Source: Tieghemiomyces parasiticus (taxonomy: Eukaryota > Kickxellomycota > Dimargaritomycetes > Dimargaritales > Dimargaritaceae). From it: DNA of 64,000 nt. Positions 21,553 through 31,236 of this stretch are shown piece by piece (the stretch's first letter is position 1; every line of letters begins with the position of its first letter). The translations under genes were made by a program, and so were the position numbers. The notes beneath the pieces were generated by a model that made no database searches, was not told where the DNA came from, and saw only the letters and a program-made list of their open reading frames with translations. The stretch covers positions 1-64,000 of the forward strand of contig JANBPT010000086.1 in NCBI GenBank assembly GCA_027575765.1, in the 5' to 3' direction.

Positions 21553-22056
21553 TCAGTCTTGAGTACGGTTGTCTTCCCCTTTCCACGCCTTGAATTTACT
21601 CTTGACCTTATCCACAGCCGAGGTGATGGGTTTTTTGAACAGATAGTCGCCCGCAATAGCGGCAGCGCCCAAACCGAGCGCAACGGGCAAGGTGGCGGTC
21701 AAGGTTGCAGCGGTTGCGACCGTCGAGATGGGATGGGTTGCCGCGTAGTTGGCGACCCACTTTCCGCCGCTCTTCACTTTTTCTTTCAAAGACTTTTTTT
21801 CCTCGATTGGTTTACCATCGGGACCGAGGGGCAATTGGATCGCCTTAGTGTTAGGGTCGTTTGCATTAAGCTGCCCTAGGGTCACGGTCCGCTGATTCGG
21901 GTTGTTTAGCTGCGGGGCGGCGCCGTTATTTATTTCGGTTGACCTGAACTGTCCGTAGCCATACTGTTCTTGATCAGGTTTGGGCAGAGGGGTAGAATGT
22001 ACTGATCCGATGGAGAGTACAACGACCAGGGCGAAGATGATATTGGAGCTTTTCAT
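21553..22056 (-). CDS. Predicted secreted or membrane-active small protein
   Basis: A 167-residue protein that I do not recognise. It starts at 22056 with a signal peptide (MKSSNIIFALVVVLSIGSVHS); an upstream in-frame ATG would add 40 residues before it. The mature N-terminal half is Asn/Gln/Pro-rich and polar. A lysine-rich stretch (EEKKSLKEKVKSGGKW) is followed by about 35 residues rich in Ala, Thr and Gly (ISTVATAATLTATLPVALGL, then GAAAIAGDYLF) with small residues spaced like a glycine/alanine zipper. The C-terminus is again lysine-rich (DKVKSKFKAWKG). No cysteine is present. The amphipathic/hydrophobic block could insert in a membrane or wall, but no function is assigned. It stands alone in gene-poor DNA and ends in TGA. 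Confidence 0.6.
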   Translation of the reverse strand: MKSSNIIFALVVVLSIGSVHSTPLPKPDQEQYGYGQFRSTEINNGAAPQLNNPNQRTVTLGQLNANDPNTKAIQLPLGPDGKPIEEKKSLKEKVKSGGKWVANYAATHPISTVATAATLTATLPVALGLGAAAIAGDYLFKKPITSAVDKVKSKFKAWKGEDNRTQD

Positions 22057-23953
22057 GGCAGCGAGTTGGAAAGCACAGGGACTATGGTAGGTGAAGGAAG
22101 GGGGCCGGAGAAAACGTTCGTGAGCTCCCGGTTGTATTGCGAAGATCGGAGGTGAGGATAAATTGGCTTTTTTCAATGCAGGTACTTGAAGAAGGGTAGG
22201 CCAGAAACGCGACAGGTAACTGTGCAGTCAAACTGAAGTACAACGACCGAAATTAAAGATAATTCTCAAGGCAGACAGGTGGGCGGCAATGGGGATAGAT
22301 AAATACAGGTGCGAGACTACGCCTCTATATAGACACCCTGTTCCTTGGTTCATACACGCTTCACGGCAGTGCCGTATCACACAGCCTTGGCATCGATTGC
22401 GTCGACTTCGACATGAAGCAGGCGAGTCCAGGCCAATGGTTACGCGATCGCTGTCCTTTTGACTATCTCGCATACCCCCTCCCGGTCTTTGCCAGCACCA
22501 GAGCCCAGGCCACGGTGCGACGCGGGGCCTACCAAAAGCGCATAATCGAAAAGCCGGGCCAATTCCCACCCTTCCATGCCCATCTGCTCGCTACCCTGCT
22601 CCTCCCCGTCGTGAGGATATAGCGTGAAAGGGAGAGCGTTGAAGTGGAGAGGGATGAAGTTACGGAAGTTGTCTTGCCTAAGAGAGGTCCACATGTTGAG
22701 GGAAAGGGGATGAAAGACAGAGGGCGGTATGAGCAGCTGTTGGGGGGCCATTTACAGAATTTCTTGGTTATCCAATCATAGAGTACCCAATACGGATAGT
22801 AATGAAGATAAAGGGCGAGAGGGAGGAGAGAACTCCCGGGTCCGCCTAAAGAAGTGTGTTATATAAGAATAACGGATGAACTAGGGCAGACGAACAATAT
22901 CGGGTAATATTCGACAGGCGTGCGGACCAAGGGAGAGTGCGAGTCGGGCCGCCAACAGGTAACGATAGCACATGGTCCTTATATCGTTGTAGCCGTGGAA
23001 TGATGTCGCTTAGCCATCTCGACCAAAATAGCAACAGCCCAAGGGTAGTACAGCACATCTGAGCATGTGTTCCGCTGTATGGCCCATTGGAGATTTCATT
23101 CGAACACTGTGCAATAGCCAACCTTTTTTTACTGCGGAAAAAAGTCATGGTTAAGGAAGGTCGGCGCACGTCTGAGCTGACCCTACACCTACATCGACGT
23201 GCCCAACCACTCCCTGCAGTTTTATTCGCCCTCGTGGGCCTCAGGGTTAGCAATCAAAGGTTTTCACCGAGGAAGGCAAGCGCCGCCGCTGTATCTCTGA
23301 CAATCCTAGTGGAGCTTTCCTACCAACCGGGAAAAGCGGTACTCTCATCTGACGGTCGGCTATGATAGAAAATACGCCAGAGCTGGTCCAAGAGGCTCCC
23401 CTGGTTCCAACGTTCGAGTAACGGTACTACCATCCAATACTCAGCGTATAAACTGACACTGCCCCCTGTAGAGAGGGCAGTAACGGCGAAAGAGCATGGG
23501 GGCTTCCTCTAACTTGTACACGGGATGTTGCCTACGGGGTAAGGGTCATCGATTACGTTCACTGAGGAGCTTTTTCCTTACTACGATAGAGATACACGTC
23601 CATCTACAGCATATGTAAAATCTATTAATTCCAAATAGAGCGGCTAACGGATGTTGCGCAGTCATCAAGTCATCTCAGCGCTGGTCGGGCATGTTTAACG
23701 TATAAGAAGCAAACAGTCTAACCCTACATCCCTCTTGTAATCTCCGCGAACGCCTGGGGAGGATTCAAGTACCGGCGAGCGAGGACTTAGGAACTGGACT
23801 CTCGCCATTAGGGCCGTCTTCGGGTTAAGTGAAAGTTTATCGTTAGTTACCCCAAGGCAGGTAGGGCCATCCTCAAGCCAAACGATGATGGCGTACCCAA
23901 GGCATTGTGTCTGCTAACGGTTAACAGGCGCGGAATATAAGATGAAGCTTTAG
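22057..23953. other. Gene-poor intergenic region
   Basis: About 1.9 kb upstream of the small secreted-protein gene. Only short frames occur on both strands, with no motif. A TATATAAG stands at 22860 with no gene after it. Confidence 0.45.
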
Positions 23954-24176
23954 GGCCTGGCCTATGTGGACACCGGCGAGTCAACGACCGACATAGGATC
24001 CTTACAGTTCGTATCGGGAAATATTATTAAAATTGATGGTTAAGGTGGAGGCACGATACACACCCTCTCAAATGTCGTGGGCGTGCAAGCAACCATCAAG
24101 CTACCCTGTACAACTGTTATTATCATCGATGGCCTGCCAATACTCCTTTCGACTAAGTACTGGATAGGGCATTACT
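23954..24176 (+). mobile_element. Possible retrotransposon aspartic protease remnant
   Basis: One reading frame, broken by a single TAA at 24041, reads GLAYVDTGESTTDI, then VVGVQATIKLPCTTVIIIDG and LPILLSTKYW. The DTG triad followed by a small/Thr run, a hydrophobic strand and a VIIIDGLPILL-like segment resembles retropepsin domains of LTR retrotransposons. No reverse transcriptase, integrase or terminal repeat was found nearby, so at most this is a relic. The call rests on a short pattern and could be chance. Confidence 0.25.
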
Positions 24177-24489
24177 AATATTGATTTCAGTTGGTCTACA
24201 TTTCTCGATTCAACTAAATAAAAGGGAGACTTTGGACCACCTTTCCTAGCCTCCTAATCTGTGCAGACCGTTTAAAGGCCATCCGACATGTCTCTTCTCT
24301 TATTCCTCGGTCCTTACCAGCCATGACCGGCCAGATACTACTAATAATTCTCGAAGGCCCCATCTCTACCTACCTGTTCGACCGTGATGCCCTTCACCCG
24401 TCCCCCCCCCCCTCCCCTGCGTACTCAGCTCGCGCAGGATTCCACCTGCGCCTGCATGTGAACCATCGTCCTCAATCCGATCTCGACGA

Positions 24490-25190
24490 ACTAACACCTT
24501 CCCCACCTGGAAACCTTCGGTGAAGCCGGCGAGGACGATGGTAAAATCCTCGAGACGCACGAGGTGGTTGAGTACACCCTGAGCGGCTCGATTCATCTCC
24601 CCACCATCCACCCACAGCACATCCATTGCCAGGAGTGGAACGCCACGCTGGATTTGCTGAGTCTATTGGCCGGTTCATCAGCCGTTAACTTTGATTGCGT
24701 GTGCGCGACGGCCCTCCGCCAGCTGCACCTCACTGTCATGCAGCACAGATATACTAGGTCGCTCAACCCGAATAACTCCCAGACGGTGTTTTTTTTTTGG
24801 TCATCCACGCCGTAGATTTTGTGGGTCGGTTCCTTCAGGCCATGGTCCGGTGTCATTTCTGACCGCGGAAGTACCTGCCAGACGCTGTGATGCGATTCTG
24901 CAACTTGTACATTCGCAATTGCATCCGGCACTGCCACAAGCTAACTACTTTTATCGATGCCACCTTCATCGAATTGTTGACCGTGGAAAGTCCTGTGAGC
25001 GAGGCAGCCTGGGCCATGTGCGATGAACTAATTTCCTGAGGGAGTTACTTCAGGATATTTACAAGGCCGTCCGTAACATATACATCTCGAGGGGTGTACC
25101 AGGCAGCACCAAGATCGCGACAGGCACCCAGATCGCCATGATACGCGAACTTGATGACCTACGCAGCAGGCCGCGCACCGAGTGGTGACG
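24490..25190 (+). pseudogene. Degenerate coding fragments, unidentified
   Basis: Protein-like segments succeed each other on the + strand in different frames. About 24500-24740 reads LETFGEAGEDDGKILE and WNATLDLLSLLAGSSAV. About 24800-25030 reads HAVDFVGRFLQAMVRC and YLPDAVMRFCNLYIRNCIR. About 25036-25180 reads FLRELLQDIYKAVRNIYI and QIAMIRELDDLRSR. They look helical and consistent with one alpha-solenoid-like protein broken by frameshifts, stops and a T9-10 run near 24789. I cannot name the family. Intron-split coding is possible, but good splice junctions were not found at the frame changes. Confidence 0.35.
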
Positions 25191-25852
25191 GTAGACGGCC
25201 CGGCCATTTAAAGCGTCTATTGCACTAAAAAAATTCCCGATACGGCCCTTTGTTAACAACGGCCACGGGGAGGACTGCGGAGAATTTCGCGGTAGCTATC
25301 CCTCCCCTGAAAGTCTAGTGACTTTAAACTATGTAGTCCGTTGAACGCGAGGCTACGATCTTGCCAGACTGTAGCCTGCGGCAGGGATACCAATGCGAAT
25401 AGAGTGTCGTCATAAGCGGCCTGGAAACGTTGAACAAACCAACTGCTTGTCGATATCGTGTCATGCCCTGATTTTCCGGTCATGCAGTATCGCTGTAGTG
25501 TATCGCCTGGTCATTCCCTATGTCCGATGACACTTGAGAGCAGGATTTACACCGTATGCGTATGTAAAGTGCCACAAAAGCTTACCGTAACAAACTGGAC
25601 GCCAGGAATGAAGGTCAAACGCCTCACTTCATGGATCAAATCGCCCAACTTGGTTCTTCAAACCGTTCTTTGTGTCCTTTCTAAGCTTCGACGCGACAGC
25701 CCTGGGCGCAGTTGGATCTACCCAGTCCATATTTAAGGGACGTGTGCCGCTCCACCGTGGGCTGCAATACCGCCGATTGTTTCTGTAAAAGCGATAGACC
25801 AGTCACCCCCTTCTTCACTTCTCTCGCAAACACCGTTTTGCCTTGATTAGGT

Positions 25853-26290
25853 CTAAGGCTCGTTCGCTTCCCTCTGACTAGCATGATTAGCCGACTCAGC
25901 TTTGGTAAAGTTAGCAGTGACCATCAGTCCATCATGGCTCACCTCGAAAACCTTGAAGTGGACATCGTAGGGTTCATTGAGAAGGACCGCCATAAAGAAC
26001 GGTCCCTCGTCCGGATTAAAGCGATTCGTAGGCGCGTTGCGTCGCTGCATAGCAATGTCATGGCCGCCATTGACGATACATCCGAAGACTCTGGCCTCAC
26101 TTGCGATGACCGCAATGACGATGCCTTTACTCGGGCCAATCGATCGGCTGATTATTGGTAATGACCAACTGCCTTCCACCACCAGGGCGACCGTTCTCTT
26201 CTCCACCACCCTTACCCGAATCTCCTTCGGATGAGACTGCAACCTATAATAGTTATAGGATCCATTAAAGGGGGCGTCATTACTATACAT
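25853..26290 (-). CDS. Hypothetical small protein, doubtful
   Basis: A 145-residue open frame starting 72 bases past the stop codon of PTPA on the same strand. The translation has beta-strand-like character (VRVVEKRTVALVVEG, IVIAVIASEARVFGCIV, FFMAVLLNEPYDVHFKVFEV) and no low complexity. There is no signal peptide and no known motif. A competing 92-residue frame on the opposite strand (25883-26161) also looks protein-like, so the strand is not certain. It may be part of a larger decayed gene, since fragments lie just beyond it. Confidence 0.25.
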   Translation of the reverse strand: MYSNDAPFNGSYNYYRLQSHPKEIRVRVVEKRTVALVVEGSWSLPIISRSIGPSKGIVIAVIASEARVFGCIVNGGHDIAMQRRNAPTNRFNPDEGPFFMAVLLNEPYDVHFKVFEVSHDGLMVTANFTKAESANHASQREANEP

Positions 26291-26361
26291 TCCTTTATGC
26301 TGATATTATTCAAGGATAAGTAAAAAATCCCGTACCGATCTACTCAGTCTGTCACCAAAAT

Positions 26362-27792
26362 CTAATTCTCACGGGGCTTAATGGGAATCAAGGTGCCAAA
26401 AGGAAGGTGCTGTACCACCGGAAACTTGGACAGGACATCCCCAACGTACATCTTTTGCAGACCCTGGTTGACCTTTTTCCAATAGGGAACACCCGAAATG
26501 TCGTTCAGGATAGGGGAATGCTCAAAGAACGGACCAACTTTCACCTGAGTGATGAACTCGATACAGCGCATGAGCATGTACTTGGCGGACAGTTTCTTGG
26601 CCAAGTTCACGTTGGCGATGATGCTGGGGTCGGGGTACGGGGAGCCTGAAGCAAGGACAAACAGGAGGGCCAATCAAAGGTGGGCGGAGAGGATAAAGAA
26701 TGTTAGCTATGGTTAGGGGTAGGCATGGGCCGATGAGGTTGCAGAAGGGAGCGGCCATCACGCATGCCACCTTCACCTAACGGAATCGAATAATGATAAT
26801 ATATATAATAACCCAATCTAATACCGCTCGGCGGATACAGTAGGGACTACTCACCTAGGAACTGCGCGCTGCCCAGGATGAAAGGCAGGAACTGGTAATC
26901 GTCCAATCCCCATACCCCGTGACTACCTGCCGGCTCGAGGCGGTATGTAAGCTGCAACCGGCGCACCAGCTCGAGGTATCGATCCAAGATGCGGACAACC
27001 AGGGCGACCCGATCCGTCGGCTGAAACCGGCCCAAAAGTTGGAGACAGAGTAGCCACGCGAAGAATGAGAGTTCATGGCCGCTGCCATAGTCGATACGCG
27101 TTTCGTTGCCAAATGACCCGGTCAGATAGGGCCCCAGTTCCACAAAACTGGGAACGTACGCGGGGTCCGGGAGCAGCGCGGCCAGCAGAGTAGGGGTTTG
27201 CTCTTGAACGCGGGCGATGAACGTCCGGAAGGCCGGGTGGCCGTACCGTGATAGGATTTTCTCATCCACGGGAATGTTGTCAATGTAGCCGTCAATTGTG
27301 TTTAGCAGGGAAATGACCTTCTCAACGAACTGTTGAGAGAAACCGGGACGATATGGGGTGACCAGGAGGGAAGATATACGGGGTATGCTTAAGTTTAGGA
27401 TGTGAGTGGTGGGTACCTTAGCCGAGTAATATAGTCAGGCGGAAGGCTATGGACTCCACAGGCGTGTCAGAGACCTCGCGAGTGGAATTGTATAAACCGA
27501 TGTGGCGCAACTCGGTTCGCAGTACTCGACGCAGGGGAGGGGTTGGGCAAGCAAAAAAATAATGACACTGTATGCTTACCGGTGACTCGGGGCACGGAGA
27601 GTCGTTCGTGACGCCCTTCACGCTCTCGTTAAGCTCGGTGAGGAAGGTCATAATACGGTTAAACCCCTCCGAAGCCAGCCAGGTGTTGACATCCAGCGGA
27701 CTGGTGATCGCTTTCTGTGGCTCGGTGAAGACGACGTCCTCAACCCGGAATATGGGTAGCCTTGAAGGGGGTATGGAATCAGGAGCCTGCAT
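26362..27792 (-). CDS. PTPA: PP2A phosphatase activator (PTPA/RRD), three exons
   Basis: Peptidyl-prolyl isomerase-fold protein that loads and activates the catalytic subunit of PP2A-type phosphatases, in cytosol and nucleus. Exons 27580-27792, 26855-27329 and 26362-26645 join in frame to 323 residues. Donors are GTAAGC and GTGAGT; acceptors are AACAG and TTCAG. Exon 1 gives FTEPQKAITSPLDVNTWLAS and LNESVKGV. Exon 2 begins FVEKVISLLNTIDGYIDNIP and carries the signatures GNETRIDYGSGHELSF and EPAGSHGVWGLDDYQFLPF. Exon 3 gives KVNQGLQKMYVGDVLSKFP and FGTLIPIKP. Length and segment order agree with yeast Rrd and human PTPA. The 250-base first intron is the longest assigned in the window. The start at 27792 is the ATG that best fits the family. 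Confidence 0.93.
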
Positions 27793-28439
27793 GTCGGGGG
27801 TCAGTGGGCGGGAATGAAGTGCAAACGAAGTGATGCAAATGAGCGAGATGGAGGAGAAAATAGGCTGCAAAGTAAGGCTATAAGCAGCTTATGAACTGCG
27901 ACGGGCAAGGGAATGCCAGCCATTGCCCTAGTCGCTCAGTAACTACGGAACTGTGGTTGGCCCAGTAGGCTAGGCCCTGTGAAATGCGTCATTTCCAGCC
28001 GCGGCTAAATCCTAAAATTGAGATTCCGCAGTCTCGTGCAACCGAAGCAGGCGGGGTCAGCTGGTGCGCCACTGGTTGTACGGTCATGTCCTGGTTGGCC
28101 GTTATGCCCCCCCCCCCAGAAAATAACCATTACCAGTGGCTCTACTTGAGGAAGAGAGCGGGAGTGGGGGTCTAATACACGGGGGTTAGGACGTAAACAG
28201 TTGATACAACCCAAAACTACACACGATGCTAGGTTGGGGTACTGTAATAAAGTCAATACACGCCAACCAGCTCGTCAACTGGGGCGCTGTATATTGCCTA
28301 ATTAATAAGACCTATTTCCTACACAATCATGGCTCTTATAGAAAGCTTCGTTATTTTTATTCGGCAATAGCAGTACTGCCTGTCGCTCCACCTCGTCTGG
28401 TGGTTAATGCCCGCGCCACGGGAGAGGGGGCGGGTGCCC
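27793..28439. other. Intergenic, no supported gene
   Basis: About 650 bases between PTPA and VPS23, both on the minus strand. It contains the PTPA upstream region and the VPS23 downstream region, with a C10 run near 28107. Confidence 0.4.
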
Positions 28440-30050
28440 TTACGGCGCCGCCGGCAGTCCGCATGCCCGCCGAACCTTCTGGATGTGCGCACGACAAATA
28501 AACTGGTCGTGGGCTAAGGACCGCACGCTGCGGAGATAAACGGGCAAGTCGATCCGGCTTAGGCTGAGGGCCTTTCCGAGGTAGTAAATGGTATCTTCAA
28601 GGGCATTGTCCTCGGCTACCAGCTGGAACAACTGTTCGTGAGCGGGCTGCCGCCCGCGGAACACTTCGGCCGCCATCCGCGGCTGGATCTGGTCAATACG
28701 TTCCTGTTGGGCGACTAGTTCCTGGTGCTTGCTCTCGAGGACTCCCACATTGTTTTCAATCTTTCGCTTCATGGCAGTGAGTAAGCGTTTCTCTTTCTCC
28801 ACAATCTCCTCGCCGTGGTTCAGGTGCTGATTGATAGCCAGGAGGTGCGTGGTACGGTGCTTCATGTCCTTGTTAAACCGCTCTAGCGCCCCCGATAGCT
28901 TGTCATATACGGCCAGCTGGAACCCTGCCAACTTTTGCTCGGGCCCCACCGGATCACTGTCGATCAGGCTAAGTTGCTGGCGGAGATCAGCCAGGTTGAG
29001 CGTGTCGGTCGAGGCCGCACCCGCAGGTAGCGCTGCAGGCGGCGGGGCCTGCGTCGCCGCCGGAAGGGACGGCAGGGGTTGACTGGGCGGTGGGTTGAGC
29101 TGCGGAAGTGACGTGTAGTAGTTCGACTGAGCCGGAGCCTCCGATGTGGCAGGCGGCGGGGCGGAATGCGCAGGTGGTGGCGCTGTCTGTGAGGCCGGCG
29201 GGGCGGTGTCCGCTGGAGTCCAGCTGGTCGGTGGTTCCTGGGAAGCTGACGGGTACTGGTGGTGGTGGGAATGGGCGACAGTGGTTGCTACGGATGGTGC
29301 CTGGCTGTACGACGCCGGGTAGAGGGTGGTCGATGCGGGTCGGGAGGTGGTCGGTGGTTGGGCCTGTGGTGGTGGCGGAGGGTGCATATTAGATGAGGCA
29401 TGAGAGGGCAGGGACGAGGAATAGGCCGATTGAGTGGGCAAGGCCGAGTCGCTGAGGTGGCTGGCACTGGAACTGAAAGGTGGCCGCGGCATTGGGTAGG
29501 CGGACGACCCGGCAGCGGCAGGGCCCAGAGTTGCCGAGGAACCCTGTAGTAGGTCGGGGGATGACAGGGATGCTGAGGGATTCTGTAGCGGCTTGCGCCG
29601 CATGCCCACGGGAGGTTCCTGGCTGAAGACAGGCTGGAGAGCTCTCAGGAGCTCGGCGGCCGAGTATGGATGACCTGAGGCCTGGTGCTCCCACTGGGTC
29701 AGATAAGGGTGGTGGATAAAGCCGCGGTCGTCAACGCACTTGCCTGGGACGATGACCATATCGGCGGTGGGGGTGACTTCGGCCACAGGAGGTACCTGGG
29801 GATACCGAACAGGGAAGTATACCGCGATGGGGAACTGGTAGACATGGCCCTGGAAGGTGACAGGTAGCGTTCCAAACGTACTCAGGGTGGGCTCACGTTG
29901 GCTGGCTTGGGGCAACGTGTAGTAGTCGTACTTAGGCCGGAGAGTTGGGAATTGCGCGAGGATGTCCACGACATGCTGCGTGGTCGTCACCGGGTCAACG
30001 TGGCCCTTGGTCACCGCAGTTAGCCACGGGCGCAACGTCGAATGGTCCAT
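28440..30050 (-). CDS. VPS23: ESCRT-I subunit VPS23/TSG101
   Basis: ESCRT-I component that binds ubiquitinated cargo on endosomes and helps form multivesicular bodies. 536 residues in one exon, starting at 30050; further upstream codons show no family likeness. Residues 1-145 form the UEV domain (inactive E2 fold): LRPKYDYYT, TFGTLPVTFQGHVYQFPIAV, then HHPYLTQWEH. There is no catalytic cysteine at the E2 position. Residues about 150-375 are Pro/Ser/Ala/Gln-rich and disordered. A coiled-coil stalk follows (ERFNKDMKHRTTHLL to LVAQQERIDQIQ). The C-terminal steadiness box ends with IDLPVYLRSVRSLAHDQFIC and RAHIQKVRR. Length is above human TSG101 (390) because of the long linker. It precedes the 5S rRNA gene, which is transcribed in the opposite direction. 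Confidence 0.93.
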   Translation of the reverse strand: MDHSTLRPWLTAVTKGHVDPVTTTQHVVDILAQFPTLRPKYDYYTLPQASQREPTLSTFGTLPVTFQGHVYQFPIAVYFPVRYPQVPPVAEVTPTADMVIVPGKCVDDRGFIHHPYLTQWEHQASGHPYSAAELLRALQPVFSQEPPVGMRRKPLQNPSASLSSPDLLQGSSATLGPAAAGSSAYPMPRPPFSSSASHLSDSALPTQSAYSSSLPSHASSNMHPPPPPQAQPPTTSRPASTTLYPASYSQAPSVATTVAHSHHHQYPSASQEPPTSWTPADTAPPASQTAPPPAHSAPPPATSEAPAQSNYYTSLPQLNPPPSQPLPSLPAATQAPPPAALPAGAASTDTLNLADLRQQLSLIDSDPVGPEQKLAGFQLAVYDKLSGALERFNKDMKHRTTHLLAINQHLNHGEEIVEKEKRLLTAMKRKIENNVGVLESKHQELVAQQERIDQIQPRMAAEVFRGRQPAHEQLFQLVAEDNALEDTIYYLGKALSLSRIDLPVYLRSVRSLAHDQFICRAHIQKVRRACGLPAAP

Positions 30051-30920
30051 CTGCGAGTGGTTATAACAGATAGCGGAAATTCTGATACGATGCAAAGAGG
30101 AAGTGGATGACTGAGTCGGGGGTTGAAAGGGGGTATTCTGGTCACCGAGTCTGTAATGCGAAGTCAGCACCAAGCCTAGTAAGCAAACGAATTGGCCAGG
30201 GTCAATCGGGCAAGGTTGGCTATAAATGCAAGTGTGAAATGACCTAATTGGCCAACGGAGAATAAAGTGGTAAGTGAATATGCAAAGGGTTTAGCATGAC
30301 TCGGTTTGTGACAGAAGAAGGTCTGCCCTTGTTCGGCGAGAGTCGGGGAGCAATGGGGCAGCTACCGCTGAAGGATGGCACCTGATGGGTAGGGCAGTGC
30401 TTGGTTTCTAGTAGCAGCTTCGTATCGCAAAATAACCTGGAGTGGTTGATAAACTGAACATCGGGTCACCACGGGTGCCCCCGTTCTCCTGTAAGGGATC
30501 AGTCTGTGGAAACGATGAACGATGGTTGCTTGGCATGGTAACGTGCGAAAATTGGACCAGCCCATAGGGGCTCGGAAAGGGGTCGAGTAACGCCCCAGGC
30601 CACCAAGGTAATGTGGTGGACAATCGGGTGTCCAGCAACAATGGTACAATCATCGCATACATGGGATAGGTATCGCCCCAGGGTGACAGTTCGATGTGCT
30701 GAATGGATATGCAGCCCCGGTACGATCTGACATCATTGAGCAAAAGAGACCACATAGTGAATGTAGCTGTCAGCTGTTATCACTAATCGAAATAAGTATC
30801 CACACCAACTATCTATTAATGAAATACTCGCTGTCACAGATCCAGGTGCGTTAGAAGTAGCTAAGTAGCCTAATTAAGATAGTAGCGTTTTACATATTTT
30901 AGTACGCAATTGATTTGTCA
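30051..30920. other. Intergenic between VPS23 and 5S rRNA
   Basis: About 870 bases forming the divergent region between VPS23 and the 5S gene. No supported gene; small open frames on the minus strand at 30362-30755 lack motifs. Confidence 0.4.
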
Positions 30921-31037
30921 GTTGCGGCCATACGCTGATGTGAGGCACCGTATCCCGTTAGATCTGCGAAGTTAAGGACCAGTCGGCCGATTTAGTACTA
31001 AGGTGGGTGACCACTTGGGAATAGTCGGTGCCGCAAC
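30921..31037 (+). rRNA. 5S ribosomal RNA
   Basis: The 117-base segment begins GTTGCGGCCATAC and ends GGTGCCGCAAC. Its first eight bases pair perfectly with its last eight, forming helix I. Internal landmarks match eukaryotic 5S rRNA: GCACCGTATCCCGTTAGATC, then GAAGTTAAG and GGTGGGTGACCACTTGGGAA. These include the TFIIIA-bound internal control region. A T run immediately follows as a Pol III terminator. It is a single copy among protein genes, not a tandem array within this window. The exact ends are set by helix I. Confidence 0.93.
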
Positions 31038-31046
31038 TTTTTTTTT
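31038..31046 (+). terminator. RNA polymerase III oligo-T terminator of 5S rRNA
   Basis: Nine consecutive T residues directly after the 3' end of the 5S rRNA, the usual Pol III stop signal. Confidence 0.85.
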
Positions 31047-31236
31047 CTCTCCCTTTCGTTCTAATCGACTTTCATCATATCGCCTCTAGGAAAAGGAGGA
31101 GCTTTGGTTAATCAGCGATCAAGTTATACTGCACGTTTTACTCGAAATGGTTATATTCGTGCAAAGTCTAACATCAGGTTAAAATAGGTCCCCTGTCTAA
31201 AGCTGCTCATCGGGAAACAGGCTAGCTAGACCACAA

